From Cephalotus follicularis (Eukaryota > Streptophyta > Magnoliopsida > Oxalidales > Cephalotaceae): a stretch of 64,000 nucleotides of DNA. The position numbers and the translations under genes were made by a program. The notes under the pieces were generated by a model. That model worked only from the letters and a program-made list of their open reading frames with translations. It was not told the DNA's origin and ran no database searches. Each line of letters opens with the position of its first letter. Position 1 is the stretch's first letter. The stretch covers positions 5,536-69,535 of the forward strand of contig BDDD01005688.1 of assembly GCA_001972305.1 (NCBI GenBank), read 5' to 3'. This document shows, piece by piece, positions 55,496 through 64,000 of this stretch.

Positions 55496-58399
55496 TGTAA
55501 TACCCCGCTTGTTCGTGTGCTTATTTTTGGATTTTTGTTTGATTTTATGTTGGTGTGACATATTATTATTTCTGCCAATTTTAATTTATGAGCTATATGA
55601 TATTATAATTTCTTGGGCTTTTATATCTTAGGCTAAATAATACCATCTTTGGGCTTTTGATAAATTAATGGAATAAGGATTATGGGAAAAATAAAATTTA
55701 TTGTTTTGTATTTTTAAAATCAGTTTTTAAAAATATTAATATGGCAAGAGTGTTTTAAATTGGAAATAAAATAAGAGTATTATGGCAAAATTTATTTGTT
55801 TTTCCTATTTTACTCTCCCTCTCCCGTAAGCCTCTTTTCTCCCTCTCACAAACTGATTTCTTTCCCTTTTTCTCCCTCAATCCCGAAAATTTTGCCTCTT
55901 TCCCTATTCTATCAGATTTTGGATTGCTTCTTGCCATATCCAGCTGATTTTGTCTATTAAATTTTTTGTTATGTATGCCTATTGCCATTGTTATATGCCA
56001 TCATTGTGTCTTGAGCCTGGTAGCAGAATTTTCAAGGATTAGGAGCCTGTTTTGTTCTTCGTTGCTTCATTGAATCAGGTTTGATATCCCCTACAGTTAA
56101 GGATTAACATTGAACTATGGTTTTAATGATATCAAAATTGTTTGTATATAGGTTCCTAGTGAGTTTTAGTTTTTATTCCTGCCATGTATGTTTGGTTAAT
56201 GTTTCTGAGATTGTTAGAAGTCATGAAGTGTCTTGTAATGATAGAAAATAGGTTCTGAATATAATAATCGGTGTTTGACAGAAATTTGGTAATGGAATTA
56301 AGTATACAATGAATTGGAAAATTGTCTCTATAAAGCATGATCACCAATTGCATGAACTTCTTGATTCTGGGGGTTTAAATGTAAGTATTAAGTCACATAA
56401 GTCCTATGTAAGTGTTTAAGATCATCTAGTATAGTACTATTGGAAGTTTGACAGAAAAATTTGAATTAAAACTGCTGTGTTTTTGTTTCCTGTCGCCAGA
56501 GCAGTCGGCTGTCTATGTAAACAGCCGACTGTCAGGCTTTGAGTAGTCGACTGCCTTGTAAAATAGTCGGCCGGTTGCCTTGCACAGTCGACTGGACCCC
56601 CTGTCACAGTCGACTGGATTCAACCCAGTTTGAGTAGTCGGCTGCCTATGCCATACAGTCGACTGCCACCTTTGAACAGTCGACTGAATTTTTATACAGT
56701 CGGCTGGTTCTGTCCAGTAAATTTTTTGGTTTAAAGTTTTGTCATCCGTTTGGTTTTGTAATGATTTGGGGTATGTTTTTGACACTGATAAATCACTGTT
56801 TGATGTTTGGAAGTGATTTCGAATCCTTATATGAATGATATTGTATCTTTTAGATTTTTGTGCTTTGAGGGACTTTTAAAATTGTTGATCAATTCGTCTA
56901 TCTTTGTTGTTATCACTTAAGGTACGGATCACACTTTCTTTGGCGTTCCTATTGATTTTATTAGAGTAAAAATGTTAGTTTTACTTTATGAATAATGTAT
57001 GGATCTTCGTTTCTTGATACCCTTCTATCGGTTTTACTGTAGTAAATAAAAAATATAGTTTTACTTTATGAATAACGTACGGATTCTTCGTTCTTGGTCT
57101 CTTCCTTTGGTTTTACTGAAATGAATTCAAATGTGATTCCTCTTGTTTTATGAACTTGGCTATGTTTAATGGTCCGATACGATTTTGAAAATAAAAGTCA
57201 GTTGACATTTTGCGAATTTAATGTTCTTGACTTTATTCTTATGCTATGATATGTTAAGAAATATGATACGATCATCTCTTTATAGTTGAAAATAAATGAG
57301 TTGATGCTACGTAATGATTTTATTATGTCCAGAAAATGTTTAGAAAATGTGTTTACGTTTTTAAATCGTTTTTAGAAATAAAGCAATGTTTTTGAAATAA
57401 GGATATACACAGAGATATTTCCTACCTATGGTGGTACCATAGGCATGTCATAGGCCTGCCACGGGGACATGCCACTTCCGTAGCAGTGTGATTTGACTAC
57501 GTCGTCTCTCTATGTTATGAATAAATCCCATGAGGTGGATTTATGGATCCGATATGTGTGATAGAGGCGTATAGGTATACTCTAGTTATATGTTATGTGA
57601 AGGATATGCATTTTGGGGATTGATTGTGTAGTGTCGTACACGTTCTTTCGTTTGGCATGTGGGCCTTGCAAACCCCTTGCAATTACGCATATGTGTATGC
57701 GCTTTGGATCTCAGAAATGAGATTATGGAATCGGATAAGTCTCTGTTTGTTTTTCGTTTTGAATATGTTTTGGGATTTTAAACTTGGATCATGTTTTGAA
57801 ATTGAATAACGGTTGAAAATTGGATATTCGTTTTGAATTGATTGTATGATTACTTACTTTCGCTTTTTTTGAAAATAATGTTAAATTATTTTATGCATAA
57901 GGTATATGATATTTAATGATTCAGGTATTTTCTATCTTTTAAATTATCGTTTTATGTTTTATGATTCTATATCCGTACTAAGGTTTGCTCAGCCGCGTTT
58001 TTGTTTCCATGCGGCAGGTATACGGGGACAACATTCGGGCAATGTGTGATGAGCGAGATGTCACCTATGATAAGGATCACTTAGGAGATGGAACCGTTTA
58101 CGCTTAGTTATTTTATGGTCATGTTAGGACCCCCTATTAGAACAATATTATGTCTTTCAGTTTATGACTTTGGATTATATTTCAGTTTTTGGTTTATGTT
58201 TAAGTTTTCATATTATGAATAAAGTCTTAGACAATGTTTTAGATTTTGAATATTAAGTTTTAGACCATCACGCAATTTGAATAAAGGATGAGTTAATAAT
58301 CTGATAAAAAGGAATAAAATTGAGTTATATTTCATGATAGGTTATGTTTAGTCTTGGATTAGGAACTGTAATGACTCCCGCCGTTCGGGGGGTGTTACA
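55496..58399 (+). mobile_element. Solo LTR of the TR-GAG family (2904 bp) inside gag
   Basis: Starts TGTAATACCCCGCTTG and ends GGGGGGTGTTACA. It matches 7356-10337 in the opposite orientation. It splits one gag frame: removing it with one copy of the target duplication restores frame continuity across the site. Target duplication: ATGCG (55491-55495) and GTGCG (58400-58404), one mismatch. No internal sequence or second LTR, so a solo LTR left by LTR-LTR recombination is the plain reading. Confidence 0.93.
56495..56710 (+). repeat. CAGTCGACTG cluster in the solo LTR
   Basis: About twelve motifs such as CAGTCGGCTGTC, ACAGCCGACTGTC, TAGTCGACTGCC, ACAGTCGACTGGA, CAGTCGACTGAA, at 1.0-1.2 kb from the LTR start. 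In element B's LTR the second GTCGACGCTTTG cluster lies at the same distance. Confidence 0.88.
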
Positions 58400-59711
58400 G
58401 TGCGAGACTTGTGGGAAGAGGCATCCGGTTGGGAATTTTTACAAGGCTTCGGGAGCATGCTTTGTGTGCGGATAGAAAGGCCATCGTTTTATGGACTGCA
58501 CAGATCCTCGAGCAAAGGAGAGGAAAGGTAATGGTGATGATGCGGGACAGCGCAATGTAGGTGGCCGATGCTTTGCTTTGACCACTCATCAGGCAACAAG
58601 TGCTCCAGGTACTGTTTCGGGTTATGTCTCTATTTGTAGTTGTATGGCTTATGTTTTGTATGATACTGGATCGACTCACTCTGTAGTAGCAAGGTCTTTT
58701 GTTCGGCATTTTGGGGTGCCATCTCTACCTCTGGATCCAGCTTTGGTTCTTTTGACCCCTGTGGGGACATCTGTTGTGATATCTGAATATTTTCGTGCTT
58801 GTCCTATCGCTTTTGATGATCGTGTTCGAGGTGTGGATCTTTTTCCTATAGATATATATGACTTTGACATGATTCTTGGCATGGATTGGTTAGATCACCA
58901 TCGTGCCACGATTGACTGTCATTTTCGAAGGGTTTTGTTTGGGATTGTGGATAGGCTTGATTTTATTTATCAGGGTTCACATCCGAGAAAAGAAGTTAAG
59001 GTTATTTCTGCTTTGAAGGCTCGAAAGTTGGTAGCTAAGGGTGCTGAGGGTTACCTAGCTGTTGTAAAAGATGTCTCTAATGATGGGCCTCTCCTTGAGG
59101 ACTATCCAGTTTTTAGAGAGTTTTTAGATGTGTTTCCGGAGGAGTTACCGGGTTTGCCACCACAACGGGACGTGGAGTTTACCATCGAGCTCATTTTCGA
59201 AGTGGCACCGATATCGAAAGCACCTTACAGAATGGCACCGTTAGAATTGCAAGAAATGAAGGAGCAATTGCAAGAATTGTTGGATCGGGGTTTCATCTGG
59301 CCTAGTGTCTCACCGTGGGGAGCTCCGGTTCTTTTTGTCAGGAAGAAGGACGGGTCCATGAGGTTGTGCATAGAGTACAGAGAACTGAACAGGATTACCA
59401 TCAGAAATAAATACCCTTTGCCTAGGATTGATGACCTTTCTGATCAACTCCAAGCTGCACGGTATTTTGCTAAGATCAATTTGAGATCTGGTTATCATCA
59501 GTTACGGGTGAAAGATGAAGACATAGCTAAGACTGCTTTTCGTACACGGTGCGGGCATTATGAGTTTCTTGTGATGCCGTTTGGACTTACAAACGCACCG
59601 GCAGTCTTTATGGATCTGATGAATCGGGTGTTTCATGAATACTTGGACAAGATTGTGATTGTGTTCATTGATGACATCCTTGTGTATTCCAAGTTGAGAG
59701 ATGAACATTAA
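58400..59711 (+). pseudogene. pol: Element B zinc knuckle, protease and reverse transcriptase
   Basis: Same frame as gag. The knuckle region reads CETCGKRHPVGNFYK, then ACFVCG, a TAG (58473-58475) at a Gln position, and KGHRFMDC. Protease: [18 protein letters not shown] (about 58650) with DTG intact. [74 protein letters not shown] and [17 protein letters not shown], then [10 protein letters not shown] with DD at 59669-59674. In motif A the catalytic Asp is Asn (59478-59480, KID to KIN), which should kill polymerase activity. Ends in a TAA at 59709-59711. Confidence 0.93.
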
Positions 59712-60629
59712 ACTCAACTTCGTATAGTGCTGGGTGTTTTGAGGGAGAATCAGCTCTATGCGAAATTTTTGAAATGTCAATTTTGGTTGGAGCAGGTGAC
59801 ATTCTTAGGCCATGTGGTTACAGCAGATGGTATTAGTGTGGATCCTGCCAAGGTTGAGGCTATTACCAAATGGCCGAGGCCTACTACAGTGACAGAAGTT
59901 AGGAGCTTTTTGGGTCTAGCTGGCTACTATAGGCGGTTTGTGGAAGGATTCTCCTCCATAGCCTTGCCACTGACACAACTTTTAAGAAAATGAGCCAAGT
60001 TTGTGTGGAATGAAGAAAGGGAAGCAAGTTTTGAGAAATTGAAGAACGCTCTGGTGTCTGCACCAATTCTTCGGTTACCGTCTGGGTCAGGGGGATACCA
60101 AATTTACAACGATGCTTCCAAGAAAGGGTTGGGATGTGTTCTTATGCAGCACGGTAATGTGATAGCTTATGCTTCAAGACAGTTGAAGCCTTACGAATTG
60201 AACTACCCTACACATGATCTGGAGTTAGCAGCTGTGGTTTTTGCGTTGAAAATCTGGAGGCACTATTTGTACGGAGAAATTTGTGATGTTTTCACTGGTC
60301 ACAAGAGTCTCAAGTACATCTTCACACAAAAGGAGTTGAACATGCGACAGAGGAGGTGGTTGGAGCTTATGAAGGACTATGACCTGAATATTCAGTACCA
60401 CCCTGGAAAAGCAAATGTCGTAGCTGATGCTTTGAGTAGGAAGAGTACTGGAAGTGTAGCGGCTTTGCTTACTCAGCCACAGTTGATAGCAGATATGGAG
60501 CGTTTGGATTTGAATTTGTTTGTTCGGGGTGCTGGAGGTTGTATGGCTAGTATTAGTATAGAGCCTACTCTTATATCTCGGATTAAGGCGGCTCAGAGTG
60601 ATGATGGTGAACTATGGGCCTTAGTCTAG
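59712..60629 (+). pseudogene. rnh: Element B RT connection and RNase H
   Basis: Same frame. [40 protein letters not shown] and [19 protein letters not shown] end in a TGA at 59991-59993. RNase H follows: [18 protein letters not shown] (Asp), [20 protein letters not shown] (Glu), [13 protein letters not shown] and [14 protein letters not shown] (Asp). In the third motif the family has TDHKSLKY; here Asp is Gly (60297-60299), so RNase H should be inactive. The stretch ends in a TAG at 60627-60629 where Gln is likely. Confidence 0.93.
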
Positions 60630-61999
60630 AATGTCGACGAGGGTAAACAGTCAGAGTTCTGGGTGGATGAGCATGGAGTGATCTGGGTAGGTAGTCGGTT
60701 GTGTGTGCCCGCGGATACTACTATCAGGAATGCTGTTTTGTCAGAGGTGCACAGCTCTCCGATCTCTATACATCCAGGTTCTACGAAAATGTATAGGGAC
60801 TTAAAGCGAAACTTCTGGTGGAATGGAATAAAGAGGGATGTGGCAAAGTATGTTGGGAGGTGTTTGGTCTGTCAACAGGTTAAGATTGAGCACCAATGAG
60901 CTAGTGGTTTGTTACAGCCCTTGGAAGTTCCAGTTTGGAAATGGGAGAGCTTAGTGATGGACTTTGTTACAGGATTGCCAAGGACATTCAAGTGGAATGA
61001 TACCATTTGGGTAGTGGTGGATCGTTTGACTAAATCGGCACATTTCTTGGCTATCCGGGAGGACTTTTCTGTAGATCGGTTGGTGGAGGTTTTCGAGCGA
61101 GAGATTGTGAGACTACATGGGACACTTGTATCCATTGTTTTGGATAGGGATCCTCGTTTCATGTCTAGATTTTGGAAGGGATTCCAGAAGACTTGGGGAG
61201 CACGGCTTAACTACAGTACAACTTTCCACCCACAAACAGATGGGCAGTCGGAGAGGACCATCCAGACTTTAGAGGACATGCTGAGGTCTTGTGCATTAGA
61301 ATGGGCTGGAAGCTGGGATGAGTATTTGAGCTTGGTGGAGTTTGCATATAATAATAGTTGGCATGCTAGCATTCGGATGGCTCCGTGTGAAGCATTGTAT
61401 GGGAGGAAATGTCGATCTCTAACATGTTGGGATGAGATTGGAGAGAGAGTTGTTGAGGGACCTAAGCTAGTTCAAATAACTACGAAGAAAGTGATTGTTG
61501 CTAGGGAAAGACTGAAAGCAGCTCAATCCCGACAGAAGAGTTATGCAGACAAACATCGGAGAGAATTGGAGTTTAGAGTTAGTGAACACGTGTTTCTGAA
61601 AGTTTCACCATGGAAAGGAGTCCGAAGGTTTGGGCTGAAAGGAAAGTTGAGTCCACGTTTTATCGGACCGTTTGAAGTTCTGGAAAAGGTTGGAGCGGTT
61701 GCTTACCGGTTAGCTTTGCCTCCACAGTTATCTCATGTTCATAATGTGTTCCATGTGTCTATGTTGAGGGGATATCGGTACCATCCTTTGCACGTGGTTC
61801 ACTACCCTTTTGATAGCATTCGCGAGGACTTGTCTTGCGATGAGGAGGCTGAGGCTATTCTTGATAGACGGGAGAGGGTTACTCGTAGTAAGACCATACC
61901 TTTTGTAAAAGTCTTGTGGAAGAATCATCCCGAAAGCGAAGCTACTCGGGAGTTGGAGGAACATATTCAGGAAGAATATCCTCGCCTGTTTGAATAAGG
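60630..61999 (+). pseudogene. int: Element B integrase and chromodomain-like tail
   Basis: Same frame, broken only by the TGA at 60897-60899. Zinc-binding part: EVHSSPISIHPGSTKMYRDL and VGRCLVCQQVK (HHCC complete). Core: WESLVMDFVTGLPRTF (first Asp, about 60960), VVVDRLTKSAHFLAI, SIVLDRDPRFMSRFWKGF (second Asp) and [19 protein letters not shown] (Glu). C-terminus: KSYADKHRRELEFRVSEHVF, the GPY/F module KLSPRFIGPFEVLEKVG, and the tail EAEAILDRRERVTRSKTIPF, VKVLWKNHPESEATRELEEH. The tail is the chromodomain-like segment of Del/Tekay; EATWE is EATRE here, so an aromatic residue is missing. Stop TAA at 61995-61997. Confidence 0.94.
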
Positions 62000-62031
62000 T
62001 ATGTGTATGGTTATGATTTCGGGACGAAATC

Positions 62032-62049
62032 CTTTTAAGGGGGGGTGGA
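62032..62049 (+). other. Polypurine tract of element B
   Basis: TTTTAAGGGGGGGGTGGA directly before the 3' LTR, with the hairpin TTTCGGGACGAAATC just upstream. Confidence 0.9.
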
Positions 62050-64000
62050 TGTAATATCCCGTTTCTATGCGTATATGTTTATCGTTGGGTGTATACCTTT
62101 TGTTTTGTTTTATTATGTGCTATGGTTTGTGGACCTTTTGATTTCTTTACGAATTTCTTTTATTTTCTGGGCACAAAGCGCCGACGCTCTTATTAGAACC
62201 GCCGGCGCTTTGGGTGCTGTGAGTTACGTTGATGCCAAAACGTGTGACTTTGACGCATTTTGTATTTAAGTGTTTAACCGTCGACACTTTTAGAGAAACC
62301 GGCGACGCTTTGATCGTCTTCCTTAATTGTTTTGGACGGTGACAGTGTTTTTGGAATGTTGGATTCTTTCCTTCTTTTGGCAATTCGAATTCCCTATGTA
62401 TCTGACGCGTTTTGGTTTGTTTGGTAATGTCTTAAAACACCGATTTTTCCATTAAACACACGGATTTGTGCATTAATCAGACAAATTGTTTTTAAAATTC
62501 AAACTCATCTCTCCATTTCTTACAAGCCAACACAGCAACTTGAGCACATTTTCTCTGCATCGTCTTGACGTCCTCTGAAGGTATTTTCTAAACAAAAGTT
62601 ATGGTTTTGACTATGTAGTTTCAATATCAATCATTGATTTGTATTAAAACTGGTTAGAATTTATCTTTGAGCATGTTTTTAGAGGCCTGTTGAAATAGAT
62701 TTCTGCTGTTTGAATTCAATATGCATTTCTTATTCTTACATGTTTTAATTGATACACCGGTGTTTAAAGCAAAGAATTTGTGTTATAAGTATATGTATGT
62801 CACTGATTTTAGGATTTGTGCACAGAAAAATCGGATTGTAGTTATGTTTGCATAAACTGTTTATATATCCGAAAATTTCAATTCAAAATGTGTTTTATAC
62901 TTTACATGAAATCATAGGTTTATTTCGGTGTTTTTGAACTGGTATGACATGTCACAGAACCTGCATGTTATTATTTATGCTCGTTGTTTAGGAAAAATCG
63001 GATTTACTCATGTTTTGCAACTGATTTTCTGCAAATGGTATTCTGTGTGCGACGCAAACCGTCGACGCTTGTCTTTTAAGCGTCGCTGCTTTGTACTGTT
63101 TTATGCTGTGTTTAGTCGACACTTTGCTTTGCACTCTGTTCCTTTTTGCAATGAAACTGTCGATGCTTTGGTTCTTTGTTCGATGTAAGAGTCGACGCTT
63201 TCCTTTGTTAAATGTCAAAGTTTTTTTTGTCGACGCTTTGTTTGGCTTTATGTTATCATTTTGCCCTAAAGCGCCAACGCTTTGTAATAAAACGTCGACG
63301 CTTTGAACACGTACTGTGACGTTCTGGCAAGTTGTTTAACCTCTGTTTGATTATATTTTTCGGTTTGGTTGATTTGTCTAGGTTTCAATAATTTCTGTGT
63401 TGAACGTTAGGAGGTTCCAAGTGTGCTTTTGATTTGTTTTGATTTGTTTAGAAGTTGACGGCTAAGGTACAGATTCTTCGATTCTTTGATATTCCCTCGA
63501 CTAAATTAAATAAAGTCAATTTTTACTGATAGATCGTTCTTAAATGGGTTTATGCTTTTATGATTGTACTCCTGGTTTTATTCGAAATAATATTTTGATT
63601 GGACATCCTCATTTTGATAATAATCCTATTGAAACGGTTTATTAATTTTAATGTACATATTTTCTACTATCGAAAATGTGTTATTTGTTTTGGACATGGC
63701 TTCCACTTTGGGAAGTATGTTAAACTTCAGATACATTTTAGATTTTTATTTTTGATATGGAAATGTGTTTATGATCCTCTTTAAATAATGTTATATATGT
63801 TTGGAGACAGATTACATAAGTACGTTTTAGAATTGTTTTAGATTAAAACAATATTTTAGCATAATAACATACAGAGAAAAACCCTACCTATGAGGTATCA
63901 TAGACATGTTCTTTGGCACGAAGGGCATGACACCTACCGTGGCGGTGTGATTGGTCTACGGCGTCTCTTTTAAATATGTATCCTGAGGGTAGGATATGGA
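62050..64000 (+). repeat. Element B 3' LTR, first 1951 bp
   Basis: Starts TGTAATATCCCGTTTC and follows the 5' LTR to the window edge. It keeps a ~35-bp stretch near 62115-62150 that is deleted in the 5' LTR. GTCGAC motifs are better preserved here than in the 5' copy. Confidence 0.93.
63055..63305 (+). repeat. GTCGACGCTTTG cluster, 3' LTR of B
   Basis: Eight motifs: ACCGTCGACGCTTG, GCGTCGCTGCTTTG, AGTCGACACTTTGC, TGTCGATGCTTTGG, AGTCGACGCTTTCC, TGTCGACGCTTTG, GCGCCAACGCTTTG, ACGTCGACGCTTTG. The smaller cluster at 62175-62310 precedes it. Confidence 0.9.

Larger units (their letters stand above)
51704..64000 (+). mobile_element. Element B, plus-strand Ty3/Tekay-like, 3' end outside the window
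   Basis: 5' LTR 51704-54343, PBS, gag-pol 54517-61997 interrupted by a solo LTR at 55496-58399, polypurine tract, and 3' LTR from 62050 to beyond the window. It is inserted in the gag of element C; the left target-site bases are GAAGA (51699-51703). All domains from gag to the chromodomain-like tail are present. In the first ~265 bp the two LTRs differ by about a dozen substitutions and one ~35-bp deletion, so the insertion is not recent. Confidence 0.93.

Noticed and set aside
1..64000. Host protein-coding genes
   Set aside because: Every ORF above 60 codons with a recognisable motif is gag or pol; the others are shadows or LTR sequence.

Overview
This window looks like nuclear DNA of a flowering plant from a gene-poor, heterochromatin-like region. 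I found no host gene, tRNA, rRNA or CRISPR array. Nearly everything that can be identified is LTR retrotransposon: Ty1/copia elements, and Ty3/gypsy elements of the chromovirus Del/Tekay type with LTRs of about 2.6-3.2 kb. The plant assignment rests on tRNA-Met-type primer binding sites (TGGTATCAGAG), copia gag with the CxxCGKxGHWK knuckle, and Ty3 pol ending in a chromodomain-like tail. The species cannot be told from the sequence.

Layout. 1-5301: minus-strand copia element (gag, leader, LTR). 5345-17155: plus-strand copia element with a 932-bp LTR, a palindromic minisatellite in its leader and broken gag/protease/integrase/RT. Its leader is interrupted at 7356-13360 by a complete minus-strand gag-only element (TR-GAG type) with a TATAT target duplication. 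17156-22250: LTR fragments, a broken Ty3 gag and a Tat/Athila-like LTR inserted into it. 22251-29179: composite LTR block plus a non-autonomous Ty3 element with only a gag remnant and tandem arrays inside. 29180-39948: plus-strand Ty3 element A, with a 413-bp assembly gap in its 5' LTR region and an internal deletion that removes RNase H and the integrase core. 39949-44636: minus-strand copia element F. 44637-51703: minus-strand Ty3 element C. 51704-64000: plus-strand Ty3 element B, running off the window, with a solo LTR of the TR-GAG family inserted inside its gag.

The right half is a four-layer nest: the TR-GAG solo LTR sits in B, B in C, and C in the LTR of copia F. A also abuts F, in its RT. 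All coding regions are dead copies. A and B keep one reading frame over almost all of gag-pol and are broken mainly by nonsense codons, as expected from C-to-T decay of methylated DNA.

The most unusual signal is non-coding. At least a dozen clusters of a short palindromic core, GTCGAC (often GTCGACGCTTTG, GACGTCGACGCCTTT, or CAGTCGACTG; CGTCAACGCC in one case), lie in the LTRs or leaders of Ty3 and Ty1 elements that are otherwise unrelated. Other arrays in the same kind of position use different hairpin units (GACCTTAGAGGTC, CCGTTGTTGAACGG). Recurrent hairpin arrays in the control regions of unrelated retroelements are the best candidate here for an undescribed feature.
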